A stretch of DNA of 64,000 nucleotides from Acidobacteriaceae bacterium (GCA_003132445.1 PKXU01000184.1:42367-106366); one strand, 5' to 3'; numbered from the stretch's first letter, positions 28,408-38,767 are shown. Numbers and translations are program-made. Notes: a model not told the origin generated them from the letters alone.

Positions 28408-29016
28408 GTGGAGGTGTACGCGGTGCTCCGTGACTTTGCATCTTTTCTTGCTGCGCTCTGGCATGAATGGAAGGTCTTTTTGACTGGCGGAAGCGTAGTC
28501 GCCGTACTGTCGCTTTGGAATCTGGCGGGATGGAAGCCGCTCCCACGCGATGCTAATTGGCTAATCCTAGGGCTGACCTTTATTTTGGCTGCTTTTGCCG
28601 CTTGGCGAAGAGAATGGATAGACGCAGGAAAGGATTTCACTACTGTTTCGCCAGCGGAGTTAATTAGGTTATTCGCCAGTGGTACGAATGTTCTTGGAGA
28701 AAGCCTGGTGCGGCCATACCTCGGCAAGAGGGCAAGAGTTACAGGCACAGTTTACGACGTTCAGAACAACGGATTTGGCCATTGGTCGTTCGTATTTTTG
28801 TCGGACCCTGAGGTTTTTGTGGCTCTCTGGATTCCATCTCGGAGGATGGGGCCGTTCATGATGCTTCCAAAAGGAACGATTACTACCGTCGTGGGCCGAA
28901 TTCACTCCGTATACAAGAACGGTATCAGGATGAAGAACTGCGAAATGGCTCGGCGTGAAGATACTCCGACGCAGTCCACACCCGACCCGAAATCCCAGCC
29001 TCCATCGCAGGTGTAG
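28408..29016 (+). CDS. hypothetical membrane-anchored protein
   Basis: Two hydrophobic N-terminal segments followed by a soluble domain; no family recognised. Confidence 0.55.
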   Translation: MEVYAVLRDFASFLAALWHEWKVFLTGGSVVAVLSLWNLAGWKPLPRDANWLILGLTFILAAFAAWRREWIDAGKDFTTVSPAELIRLFASGTNVLGESLVRPYLGKRARVTGTVYDVQNNGFGHWSFVFLSDPEVFVALWIPSRRMGPFMMLPKGTITTVVGRIHSVYKNGIRMKNCEMARREDTPTQSTPDPKSQPPSQV

Positions 29017-29153
29017 AGGCCGCCGCCAACCTTCAACGCACCTGTTAGGACACTACCCGCGCTTTCTCCAGCGGGACGAGGGATCTCCCTCACCTATATA
29101 CTGTCCGGTCTGCCCGTAATGAAGATCTGCCCCGTAAGCAAAAGGACGCGATC

Positions 29154-30125
29154 ATGAAATACCGCAAGCTTGGCCGCACCGGTTTTGAAGTCAGCGACAT
29201 TGCCCACGGTCTCTGGGGAATGAGCGGATGGAGCGGCTCCAGCAATCAGGAATCGCTTGCCGCCATGCAGTTCGCCGTCGACCTCGGCTGCAACTTCTTC
29301 GATACCGCGTGGGCCTACGGCGAAGGCAAGAGCGACGGCCTGCTCGGCGAGATCACGGCGCGCAACTCCCAGAAGCGGCTCTATGCTGCTTCGAAAATTC
29401 CTCCCGCCAACGAGCGTTGGCCGGCTCTGCCCGAATACAAATATCAGGATGTTTTTTCTCCGCAGCATGTCTTCAAGTACGCCGACCTCATTCGCAAGCA
29501 GCTGCGCGTGGAGACCATCGACGTGCTGCAATTTCATGTCTGGGACGACAGCTGGACCAGCGAGCCCGATTTTCGTTCCACCGTCGAAAAGCTGAAGCGC
29601 GACAAATGGATTCGCTTCTTCGGCCTGAGCATCAATCGCTGGCAGCCGGAGAACGGCATCAAGGTCTTGCGCACCGGCCTGGTCGATACCGTGCAAGTCA
29701 TCTACAACATCTTCGATCAGGCACCCGAAGACGAACTCTTTCCCATTTGCCAGGAATTGAATATAGGTGTGATTGCCCGCGTGCCGCTCGATGAAGGCAG
29801 CCTCGGCGGAAAGATGACGCTCGAAACCCGATTTCCCAAAGGCGACTGGCGCGCCGGATATTTTGGTCCCGAAAATCTCGGCAAGACCATCAAACGCGTC
29901 GACAAACTAAAACAAATTCTTCCCCCTGGAATGACGTTGCCCGAGATGGCGCTGCGCTTCATTCTGTCGCATCCCGCCGTCAGCACCACCATCGCCGGCA
30001 TGCGCAAGCCAGAGCACGTCCGCCAGAATATCGCCGCCAGCGACGCCGGCCCGCTCGACAAATCCCTCCTGGCGGAGCTGAAAAAACATCGCTGGGATCG
30101 CACCCCGCAACACTGGTCAGACTAA
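29154..30125 (+). CDS. aldo/keto reductase
   Basis: MKYRKLGRTGFEVSDIAHGLWGMSG...FFDTAWAYGEGKSDGLLGEI. Confidence 0.93.
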   Translation: MKYRKLGRTGFEVSDIAHGLWGMSGWSGSSNQESLAAMQFAVDLGCNFFDTAWAYGEGKSDGLLGEITARNSQKRLYAASKIPPANERWPALPEYKYQDVFSPQHVFKYADLIRKQLRVETIDVLQFHVWDDSWTSEPDFRSTVEKLKRDKWIRFFGLSINRWQPENGIKVLRTGLVDTVQVIYNIFDQAPEDELFPICQELNIGVIARVPLDEGSLGGKMTLETRFPKGDWRAGYFGPENLGKTIKRVDKLKQILPPGMTLPEMALRFILSHPAVSTTIAGMRKPEHVRQNIAASDAGPLDKSLLAELKKHRWDRTPQHWSD

Positions 30126-30197
30126 GCTTCTTGCATGGAAAGAGTGCCGGACGGTTTTCTTTTATCTATAGCGGCGATTGCAACGGGCCGAACCAAG

Positions 30198-30274
30198 TGG
30201 CGACCCCGGAGGGACTTGAACCCCCAACCCTCAGTTCCGAAGACTGATGCTCTATCCAATTGAGCTACGGGGCC
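30198..30274 (-). tRNA. tRNA-Arg(TCG), CCA encoded
   Basis: Reverse complement GGCCCCGTAGCTCAATTGGATAGAGCATCAGTCTTCGGAACTGAGGGTTGGGGGTTCAAGTCCCTCCGGGGTCGCCA folds as a cloverleaf; anticodon loop CTTCGGA. Confidence 0.93.
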
Positions 30275-30366
30275 GTGATCGTGCGCGGGAATGAATCGCT
30301 GCGCCAACGGAGTCCTTCACGTTATGCCGAAGGAGTGCTTCACATACGGCGTCAGCCAGGAAAATC

Positions 30367-30443
30367 TGGGGTGGGAAACGGGAATCGAACCCGCAACCGT
30401 CGGAGCCACAGTCCGGTGCTCTGCCAGTTGAGCTATTCCCACC
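30367..30443 (-). tRNA. tRNA-His(GTG), CCA encoded
   Basis: Reverse complement GGTGGGAATAGCTCAACTGGCAGAGCACCGGACTGTGGCTCCGACGGTTGCGGGTTCGATTCCCGTTTCCCACCCCA; anticodon loop CTGTGGC. Confidence 0.93.
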
Positions 30444-30502
30444 GCCGCTCTCGATTATAGCAACTGCGCTTCGCGGATGTCGGGAGGCGTTTACAGATAC
30501 AG

Positions 30503-30562
30503 GCGTCAGAGCTGCGTCAGACCTCGGCCGTCAGACCTCAGCCGTCAGGCCTCAGACCTGAG
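30503..30562. repeat. degenerate 14-bp tandem repeat (CGTCAGACCTCGGC / CGTCAGACCTCAGC / CGTCAGGCCTCAGA)
   Basis: Direct reading: units at 30515-30528, 30529-30542, 30543-30556 with degenerate flanking copies. Confidence 0.8.
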
Positions 30563-30727
30563 CAAGGCAAGAAGCTAGCGAAGGATGGAGAAGAGTGTTG
30601 CCGGAAGGCAACGGTCGAAGTGTCGAACGATCAAAGGTCCGAAGTTGGAAGTCGAAGGGTAAAGCCGGAAGCCGAGGTCCAAAGTCTGAAGTCCGAAGTC
30701 CGCGGTCGGAAGCCGGAAGCCGAAATG

Positions 30728-31996
30728 CTACCCGCGCCCAACTCCCACATACTCAAATCCCAGCGCCCGCAACCGAGTCGAATCCAGCAGGTTCTTCGTA
30801 TCCACAATCACCGGCTTCTTCAGCAGATGTTTAATGCGGTCGAAATCGAGCGCCCGAAACTCCGGCCATCCCGTGCCGACCACCAGCGCGTCCGAACCTT
30901 CCGCAGCCGCATAAGCCGAGTCGCAGTAACGCACCGATCCATTGAGCCGTATCTTCGCTTCGGGAATCGCCACAGGATCATACGCGCGCACTCGCGCACC
31001 TTTCGACAGCAGCGATTCCGCCAGCCTCACTGACGACGATCCCGCCACCGAATTCGTATTTGGCTTAAACGCAAGCCCCAGAATGCCCACGTCTTTGTTC
31101 TCCACCGAATTGAGCACCAGCGAAATTTTGTCGACCAGCCGATCGGCGAGATAGTGATTTACGTCGCGCGCGGCGCTCAACACCTTTAGCGGTATCCCGT
31201 GGGTCTGCGCCAGCTCCGCCAGAGAGTCCATGTCCGATTCCGCGAACACCCCGCCCATTCCCGCTCCGGGTTGCAGGCAGCGCGGGGCGATCTTCTTATC
31301 CAGTCCCAAAGCCAAAGCCAGGCTCACCGCATCCGCATCCACTCGTTCGCACAGCGCAGCGACTTCGTTGATAAAGGAAATCTTTGTCGCTACAAACGCA
31401 GTGGCCGCTTCGCGCACCAGCTCCGCCGTTGCCTGGTTGGTCACAATCACCGGAACCCCGCGCATCACCAGCGGATGAAAAATCTGCTTCAGAATGTGCA
31501 CGGCTTCGAGCGAAGTCGATCCCAGAATAATTCGATCCGGCCAGTTGAAATCTTCCACCGCACAGCCATCGGTGAAGAACATCGGCTGCGACACAATCGT
31601 CGCCTGCAGCCCCGCATCGGCCAAACTCTTCTCCAGCCGGTTTGCCGTGCCCACCGGAACCGGAGTCACAATCGTCAAAATCGGAGGTTTGGACGAGAGC
31701 CGCGCAATGCTCGTCGCTACCTCACTCAGGCTGTCCGCTTTGTCTTCGGCCAGAAAAATCACCTGCGTTCTGCGAGCAAACGTTTCAATGTCGGTGGAAT
31801 ACGCCAGCCTTCCCGCCCGCACGTTACGCCGAATAATCTCTTTCAGATTTTTTTCGAAGAAAGGAACATTGCCCTGCGCCATCTCCACCATGCGCGACCG
31901 GTCCGGATGGCAACACGAAACCGGAGTACCAAAATCCGCCAGGCAAGCCGAAATCACCGTTCCCAAATACCCTGAACCGTAAACTCCGATCTGCAT
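30728..31996 (-). CDS. UDP-glucose/GDP-mannose dehydrogenase family protein
   Basis: MQIGVYGSGYLGTVISACLADFG...GVFAESDMDSLAELA...VGILGLAFKPNTNSVAGSSSVRLAESLLSKGARVRAYDPVA. Confidence 0.92.
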   Translation of the reverse strand: MQIGVYGSGYLGTVISACLADFGTPVSCCHPDRSRMVEMAQGNVPFFEKNLKEIIRRNVRAGRLAYSTDIETFARRTQVIFLAEDKADSLSEVATSIARLSSKPPILTIVTPVPVGTANRLEKSLADAGLQATIVSQPMFFTDGCAVEDFNWPDRIILGSTSLEAVHILKQIFHPLVMRGVPVIVTNQATAELVREAATAFVATKISFINEVAALCERVDADAVSLALALGLDKKIAPRCLQPGAGMGGVFAESDMDSLAELAQTHGIPLKVLSAARDVNHYLADRLVDKISLVLNSVENKDVGILGLAFKPNTNSVAGSSSVRLAESLLSKGARVRAYDPVAIPEAKIRLNGSVRYCDSAYAAAEGSDALVVGTGWPEFRALDFDRIKHLLKKPVIVDTKNLLDSTRLRALGFEYVGVGRG

Positions 31997-32198
31997 CGTT
32001 TTCCCCGTTTCCCAACCGGAAACCCGCGTCCCAATTGGCGGTTGACCGCTCTGGCGGAAATCCGCCTCTTCTTTATCTACAACCGCTTCCCGGCCTTTTC
32101 AACGCACGCAAGGGAGATGTACCTACGCCAGCCGCGATAGACGGGAGTAACTGCGTAAACGATTACAGGAGTTTGACAGCGGAGTGTTTCGGGAAAAC

Positions 32199-32744
32199 TT
32201 AGCGCGAAACCAGCCGGGGACCAAGTGGCACGGGCGCCAGGTCCACCCAGCAATTCTCATCGTCTTCGCGCACGAAGGTGAGTCTTTCTAACAGGATGCG
32301 GCGGCTCTCAGAGTATTCCGCCCAGCGCTCCCGGGCCATCTCAAAAGCCCTGCGGGCGGCCGGCTCGGCGCTCATCTTTGCAATCGTCAGATGAGGAATA
32401 TAGGGCCAGGGCTCCTCAAACGCCAGTGCTTCGGTACTCAGCTTGCTGTGAAGTTCGCTCATGTGAGCCGCTCCGCCCCGCACCCGAATGTATATCGTCG
32501 GGGTGACTGGCACGAATGTTTCCACATCGCCCAACGTCACTTCAAAGTGCTCTTCATGGCCGCAGATCCGCTCCAGTATCTGCAGAGCGGCGTCTTCGGT
32601 CCCATGTAAAGGACGCGGCGGAAGAATGGTCAGGTGTGCCGCCAAATGCGGCAGATCGGGATGCAACTCCCGGCGAAGGTTCTCCACGAACTCTCCCGCA
32701 GGGTTCTTAAGGTACGCCACCAACGCATAACGCGGCATCTGCAT
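32199..32744 (-). CDS. 2'-5' RNA ligase/cyclic phosphodiesterase-like protein
   Basis: Two HxT-type motifs: HLAAHLTILPPRPL and WPYIPHLTIAKMS. Confidence 0.8.
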   Translation of the reverse strand: MQMPRYALVAYLKNPAGEFVENLRRELHPDLPHLAAHLTILPPRPLHGTEDAALQILERICGHEEHFEVTLGDVETFVPVTPTIYIRVRGGAAHMSELHSKLSTEALAFEEPWPYIPHLTIAKMSAEPAARRAFEMARERWAEYSESRRILLERLTFVREDDENCWVDLAPVPLGPRLVSR

Positions 32745-33217
32745 TCTGGTTAAAAATTATAACCCGGCAGCGCCAGAGAAAAATCGTTTATGCAAACTTC
32801 TCCCTAAAAGATGCTAAAAGAAATCCTCGCACAAGTTCGTAAAGAGATTCTTCTCGCGTCCCCGCAGTCGGAGTGCTCAAAAGTTGGTCGGCGCTTTGTT
32901 CACGCGATGGACTCCAGGTACGGTTGCATCACTCTAGCAACCCGGCACACTTTAGCAGCCTTGTCCGTTTGTGGGCCGAGAAACGGAGCGTGTCGTTCAC
33001 GAATGGCGCAAGAACTGCCCGGATGCAGGAACTGCTCTTCTAGCGATACTCTGGCCCAGAAGCCGCCTGCCGACTGGGTAGTGCGACACGTAACAATCGT
33101 TGATGTATCGAACGGGCAAACGCGAAGAACCCAAAACTAGATGCGATGAGATGGGAGTCAGACTATCCCGAATTGGTTTGAACGCTGAGTCCCGCGAAGA
33201 ACGCGCCGCTCCGGTCC

Positions 33218-33779
33218 GATTGCGGCTAACGTGGTTGGCACGCGCGAGCTGGCGCATCTCCATGCATTCAACCTTCCTCTTCTGGAAAGTGTTCGAGTTG
33301 ATGGGAAAACGCTTGCCTTTACCTTGTTGGCGACGGTCGCAACGGGCGTGCTCTTTGGTTTGGCACCCGCGCTGCAAGTCCCAGCGCGCGAGCTCCGTGA
33401 GGGGCTGCAAGACGCGGGCCGGGAATCGAGTGGCAGTTGCCGGCATGGCTGGTTCCGCGACGTGCTCGTGTTCTCCGAGTTTGGCCTCGCCTGCCTATTG
33501 CTCGTCGGTGCGGCATTGCTCATCCAGACTGTTCTGCGCGCCTTGGATGTGAATCTTGGGTTTGAACCCGAACGCGCCGCTGCCTTACGGATTGACCCGA
33601 ATTTTCAGATCTCGACCGCAGCGCAAGCAAATGCATTCATCAACCATGTGTTGCAGCGTGCCCGCGCAGTCCCCGTAGGGGCCGGGGCTACGTTTTTCGA
33701 CTTTGGAATTCATTTCAGCAAGCTTGGATTAATTGATTTATATTTCCTTCGCGGTTCCGCCACTCGCTTGTGTGAATGA
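33218..33779 (+). pseudogene. fragment of an ADOP/MacB-type ABC transporter permease
   Basis: VDGKTLAFTLLATVATGVLFGLAPALQVPARELREGLQDAGRESSG...RDVLVFSEFGLACLLLVGAALLIQTVLRALDVNLGFEPERAAALRID: middle region of a much larger family; no N-terminal MacB-PCD or C-terminal FtsX domain. Confidence 0.7.
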
Positions 33780-33797
33780 AATTGCCCTGAAAGAGGC

Positions 33798-35885
33798 GTG
33801 ATGATCTATCAACGAACATTCGCAGCAGTGCTCGCAAGTATCGCAGTGCTGTCTCTGTTCAGGGCTTCTGCGCAAGCGCCACCGTTGCAAGGCTCGGCTA
33901 CCGGATTCATCAACACGCTTATGCCGCAACCGTCACAGCTTTCCGTGCAGGAAGGCCACCTTGCGATCACACCATCTTTTAGTATCGCTACGGAACACTT
34001 CCGAGACGCCCGGTTGGACGCCGCCCTAACTCGCACCGTTGATCGCATCAGGACTAGGACTGGCATTTTCATTTCCTCGTCCCCGGCCGTCGACGCAGCG
34101 TCGGCGGCGATGGTCGTCAGCGTCGATGGTGCTGGAGAAACGATCCAATCGGTTGACGAAGACGAGTCTTACTCGCTGGAAATTAATTCTTCGAGCGCGC
34201 ACCTTCGCGCCGCGACCGTAGTCGGGGCTATACGTGGGCTGGCAACAATGGAACAGCTGGTTCAGTCGGACGCAACCGGGTATTTCATTCCGGCCGTCAT
34301 GATTCACGATACGCCGCGTTTTCGTTGGCGCGGGCTCATGATCGACTGCGGGCGCCACTTCATCCCTGTCGACGTACTCAAGCGCACGCTCGATGGCATG
34401 GCATCCGTTAAGCTCAACGTTTTCCACTGGCATTTGAGCGAAGACCAGGGCTTTCGCATGGAGAGCAAGGCCTTCCCCAAGCTCACTGAATTCGGCTCCG
34501 ACGGACTGTTTTACACACAGGGGCAAGCGCGGGAAATCGTTGCTTACGCGCGCGACCGGGGCATTCGCGTGGTACCGGAGTTCGACATGCCGGGGCACAC
34601 CAGCGCATGGTTCGTGGGTTATCCGGATCTCGCCAGCGCGCCGGGGCCATTCCACATTGAACGGAAGTTTGGGGTGTTCGACCCCGTGATGGATCCCACG
34701 CGAGAAAGTACGTACAAGTTTCTCGATACGTTCATTGGAGAGATGGCCGCCATTTTCCCCGACCATTTCATGCACATCGGCGGCGATGAGAACAACGGGG
34801 TCGAGTGGAAGGCGAATCCGCGCATCCAGAGTTTTATGCGCGAACACAATCTCAAGGATACGGCCGCATTACAGAATTATTTCAATCAGCGCCTGCTCAA
34901 ATTGCTCGAGAAGCATGGCAAGCACATGGCCGGATGGGACGAGATTCTCACTCCCGACCTGCCCAAGGACGTCATGGTGCAGAGCTGGCGCGGCTTCGAA
35001 TCACTCGCCGCCGGAGCCAAGAACGGATACACGGGCATCCTCTCTGCCGGGTACTACTTGAATCTGATGAGTACGGCTGAGGCGCATTATGCGGTCGATC
35101 CGCTGCCCGAAAAGACCGACCTCACTGCCGAGCAGCAGGCGCGCATTCTCGGCGGAGAAGCCTGTATGTGGGAGGAGCAGACGAGTCCCCTGGATATCGA
35201 TTCACGCATCTGGCCGCGCGCCGCGACAATCGCCGAGCGGCTATGGTCGCCGCGTAACGTAAACGATGTGGATGACATGTATCGGCGGCTTGAGGTCGAG
35301 TCGCTGCGGCTCGAAGGTTTGGGACTGACGCACATCTCGCAGGAGGATGTAAGCCTGCGCCAGTTGAGCGGAAGCAGGCAGATTGCTCCCTTGCGGATTC
35401 TTGCATCCGTGCTTGAGCCCGTTCGCTTCCACGAGCGGGCGCACCTGCAACACGCCAATCAACTGACGCCGCTGGATCTGCTGGTGGATGCTCTACCGCC
35501 CGACCCACCGTCACGCCACAATTTTGAGTTGCTCATGCGGGTTTATCTACAGAATCCAGGTGGGCGAACGCAAGCGGAAACAAAGTTAACAGCGGACTTC
35601 AGTGCCTGGATAACCGCGGAGCCGGGAATCCTGCACTTGATGGCCGAGTCGCCACGGCTTGCGCAAGCTGAACCCCGGGTTGAGCAACTCAGCGAACTCG
35701 GAACTATCGGTCTCGACGCAGTTTCTTATCTCTCCTCTGGATTGCCTGCGGCCGCGGGATGGAAGGCTGCGAGACTGGCGGTCTTAGACGAAGCGGAGAA
35801 GCCGCAAGCCCTGGTTCGCTTTACCGTCATCAAGCCGCTGCGCGATCTGGTCAATGCCGTTTCAGAGACACCCGCCGGGAAGTAA
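33798..35885 (+). CDS. beta-N-acetylhexosaminidase (GH20)
   Basis: FRWRGLMIDCGRHFIPVDVLKRTLDGMASVKLNVFHWHLSEDQGFRMESKAFPKLTE...HIGGDENNGVEWK. Confidence 0.95.
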   Translation: MMIYQRTFAAVLASIAVLSLFRASAQAPPLQGSATGFINTLMPQPSQLSVQEGHLAITPSFSIATEHFRDARLDAALTRTVDRIRTRTGIFISSSPAVDAASAAMVVSVDGAGETIQSVDEDESYSLEINSSSAHLRAATVVGAIRGLATMEQLVQSDATGYFIPAVMIHDTPRFRWRGLMIDCGRHFIPVDVLKRTLDGMASVKLNVFHWHLSEDQGFRMESKAFPKLTEFGSDGLFYTQGQAREIVAYARDRGIRVVPEFDMPGHTSAWFVGYPDLASAPGPFHIERKFGVFDPVMDPTRESTYKFLDTFIGEMAAIFPDHFMHIGGDENNGVEWKANPRIQSFMREHNLKDTAALQNYFNQRLLKLLEKHGKHMAGWDEILTPDLPKDVMVQSWRGFESLAAGAKNGYTGILSAGYYLNLMSTAEAHYAVDPLPEKTDLTAEQQARILGGEACMWEEQTSPLDIDSRIWPRAATIAERLWSPRNVNDVDDMYRRLEVESLRLEGLGLTHISQEDVSLRQLSGSRQIAPLRILASVLEPVRFHERAHLQHANQLTPLDLLVDALPPDPPSRHNFELLMRVYLQNPGGRTQAETKLTADFSAWITAEPGILHLMAESPRLAQAEPRVEQLSELGTIGLDAVSYLSSGLPAAAGWKAARLAVLDEAEKPQALVRFTVIKPLRDLVNAVSETPAGK

Positions 35886-35981
35886 CAATCAGCGCTGTGA
35901 TAGCACTCCGCCATCGCTTATGAGATGCGTGAAGTTCGGCGCGACGAAGTTCCGCACGACGAAGTTCTGCGCTAACACCGC

Positions 35982-37841
35982 TTATTTCGCCGTCGACAGC
36001 GGCTGGTTCTCTTCTTTTTGCAGGCGCTCGACCATTTCCTTCGGCAGTCCGTGCAGCAGTTCCAGAAACGCTGCATTCGTCCAGCCGAAGCCAACTACGT
36101 TCATTTCGTAGCCCAGTTCGACGTGGGCTTCCGAGGAGCGCGTCACAACGTTGTATTTTTCGCGGATGTTGCCGTCGCGGCGAAAACTCTCCGCGACCGT
36201 CGACAAAAAGTCGTAAGCAACGCGATCCGCATCCGCGTTGTACCCATACCGGCGCAGGCCCTCGATTGCGAGCATTTCAATGTTTCCCCAACCATAGGGC
36301 AAGTCCCACTGCGCGCCCGACTCGTAAGTACTCATGGGAAGGCCGCCCGGCCGGTCAAGGACTTTCAGATTTTCGGCCACCGCCTTCGCTTGCTCTGGCG
36401 TCGCCAGGCCCGCCCACAGCGGGTAGAACGTGGTTGCGTAGAGATAGTTCGACATCCGGCTGGTCTGAAAGTTGTAATCGAAAAACAGTCCCTGCTCCTG
36501 GTTCCACAGATAACGGCTGATGAGTTTCTTCCGTTCCTCCGCCCGCTGGTTCCATTTCTTCGCGTCGTCGGCGCGTCCCAGCCATAGGCTGATTTGCTCC
36601 AGGTCTTTTTCTGTCTTATAGAGCAGGCTATTCAGACACACGGGCGCATAGTGATGTGTGGCCGCGCCGAACGGGCCGAAGCGAAAGCTGACATCGAAGC
36701 CGGATTCACGCATCGAGCGATCGCCTTTGTAATAGTCCGCGCTTAGCTTGAACTGCTTCGCCTTTTCACAGTCCGCATGTGCCATGGTCTGCGGCACGTC
36801 GCACACCTGCAGAGAATAGGGCGAGCCCGCAACTGGTTCGGTGGTTCCCGAATTCGTTTCAACTACATAATCGTCGGCCTGGGTGGGATGCAAAAAGAAA
36901 TATTGCGCGACCTTGCGATAGAAGCCGCTTTCGTCCTGCACCGCTTCCGCCGGTGGGCCTTCGCCAAAATCGAAATAGCGCGACAAGCCCGTTTGCCCGG
37001 CCAGATGCGGGTCGCGCGTCCACATCCCGTAATCCTTGTCCAGGTCTGCGTATGCTCGCTCCAGCCAGGCTTTATCGACCTGTACATCTTTTTGGGAGGA
37101 CTGCTCCTGCATAGCTCGATAGACATCTACGAACATCGAGCTCACAAACGGAGGCTGCGACCGCGTCAGATAGTAGGTGCGATTCGCGTTGAGCATGGCG
37201 CCGTAGTGCTCGATTTCAAAAAAGAAGTTGTCGACCATGCCTCGCGCCAAATCGATGCGTCCCGCGCGCAGCAGTCCGCGAATGATGAAGTAGCTATCCC
37301 ATCCGTACATCTCGTTGAAGCGTCCACCCGGCACCACATATTTGTTTGGAAGGTAAAGCAACCCGTGAGGCTGGATTTTGGCGGTATCGATTTCTCCCAA
37401 TCGATGAATCTGAACCGGCAGATGTTCGACGCGCACATTGCATTCCGCCGACAATTTCTGGACTGCTGCCGGCTCGGCGACTTCGGCCGGCAAATACAGC
37501 ACCGGAGGCACCTTGATTTTTGGATCGACCACACTCACGCATTCGGTCATGGAGCGAGTCAGCGTGCTCCACGCCGAAGAAATGTAAGTGAGAATTGGCT
37601 TGAGTCCCTGATCAGCCGGAGCGTTTGATGGCGCCGGGAGTGCCTGAGCCTCTGCCATAGCGCAGGCAATGGCGAAGAGCATGAGATAGCGAAGAATGAA
37701 GGCACGAAAACTGCAAGATTGGGCGGAACGCTGAATGCGCATGGTGTCAGAAAGCCCCGCCATCATAAACGCGTGACCAGTATGCGGCAAAACTAATTTG
37801 GCCAGTAGCTCGATGGATTGTCGCTGGAACAAGCCCTCCAT
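35982..37841 (-). CDS. treA: trehalase (GH37)
   Basis: VVPGGRFNEMYGWDSYFIIRGLL (GH37 signature), ESGFDVSFRFGPFG, QWDLPYGWGNIEMLAIEGLRRYGY. Confidence 0.92.
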   Translation of the reverse strand: MEGLFQRQSIELLAKLVLPHTGHAFMMAGLSDTMRIQRSAQSCSFRAFILRYLMLFAIACAMAEAQALPAPSNAPADQGLKPILTYISSAWSTLTRSMTECVSVVDPKIKVPPVLYLPAEVAEPAAVQKLSAECNVRVEHLPVQIHRLGEIDTAKIQPHGLLYLPNKYVVPGGRFNEMYGWDSYFIIRGLLRAGRIDLARGMVDNFFFEIEHYGAMLNANRTYYLTRSQPPFVSSMFVDVYRAMQEQSSQKDVQVDKAWLERAYADLDKDYGMWTRDPHLAGQTGLSRYFDFGEGPPAEAVQDESGFYRKVAQYFFLHPTQADDYVVETNSGTTEPVAGSPYSLQVCDVPQTMAHADCEKAKQFKLSADYYKGDRSMRESGFDVSFRFGPFGAATHHYAPVCLNSLLYKTEKDLEQISLWLGRADDAKKWNQRAEERKKLISRYLWNQEQGLFFDYNFQTSRMSNYLYATTFYPLWAGLATPEQAKAVAENLKVLDRPGGLPMSTYESGAQWDLPYGWGNIEMLAIEGLRRYGYNADADRVAYDFLSTVAESFRRDGNIREKYNVVTRSSEAHVELGYEMNVVGFGWTNAAFLELLHGLPKEMVERLQKEENQPLSTAK

Positions 37842-38110
37842 CCAATGGATCGCTCACCCGGCGACGGCTTCCCTTGCTGGCGACTCTTCGCGAGACCAAT
37901 CCTTACAATGGATTTTTTGCGTTGGACTATGTGGCAAGTCTAATTCACAGTAATACTACATCTTCTGCAGTGTCGCAGAAGGCTTCCAAACTGTTCATAG
38001 TTTGGGGGTCCCCACGAATGGGTTCCCGTTGTGCAGCTGACTTCGTCGTAAGCAAGACCTAACCAGTGAGAAAAGCTTTTGAAAATCCTGATTCAGGATG
38101 AGGGGGGATC

Positions 38111-38767
38111 TTGTCGAAAAAGAACGCAGTGGTAAGCCTACGGACGGTAGCAGAACGCGTTGGGCTCGCTAGCTGCTCGGTGTCCGCAATCTTGAATAAG
38201 ACAGCCGCATCGATGGCGATTCCGCAGCGAACTAAAGACCGGGTCCTTCGCGCTGCGGCCGAGTTGAATTATCGTCCGAATTTGTGGGCGCGGTCTCTGC
38301 GCACCAAGCGCACCCGCATGGTCGCGGTCATTACGTCTGATATCAGTCTGGCTCCCGTTGCCAGAGTATTGGCCGGAGTGCAAAATCTGTTGCAACGCAA
38401 AGGATATCTGCTCGCAGTCGGATCCGGAGATTCCTCGAACGAATGGCGCGACATCTCCATTCATCTCCAGCAACGAGGAATCGAAGGCATCGTCGCCATC
38501 GACGCCACTCTGCCACCGGAAATTGCTCTTCCAGTTGTCTCGGTGGATCTCAATTCCATGCCCCTCCTGGGGCCGGTCTCGGCCGATATGCGAACCTGGC
38601 TGATAGAACTGGGGCAGTCGGCCGCGGAAACGCTTATCAACCGCATCGAGAAGAAAACTGTTCCAGGTGGGGCCAGAACTAGGACCGTTCCCACACTTCC
38701 CGGCGCGTATTTCGCACTATCTCATTCCATCACGGGAACTGACGGCGATAACCGTAGAGGCGCTTGA
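38111..38767 (+). CDS. LacI-family regulator with shortened effector domain
   Basis: LRTVAERVGLASCSVSAILNKTAASMAIPQRTKDRVLRAAAELNYRPNLWARSLRTKRT; 218 aa rather than ~340. Confidence 0.8.
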   Translation: MSKKNAVVSLRTVAERVGLASCSVSAILNKTAASMAIPQRTKDRVLRAAAELNYRPNLWARSLRTKRTRMVAVITSDISLAPVARVLAGVQNLLQRKGYLLAVGSGDSSNEWRDISIHLQQRGIEGIVAIDATLPPEIALPVVSVDLNSMPLLGPVSADMRTWLIELGQSAAETLINRIEKKTVPGGARTRTVPTLPGAYFALSHSITGTDGDNRRGA

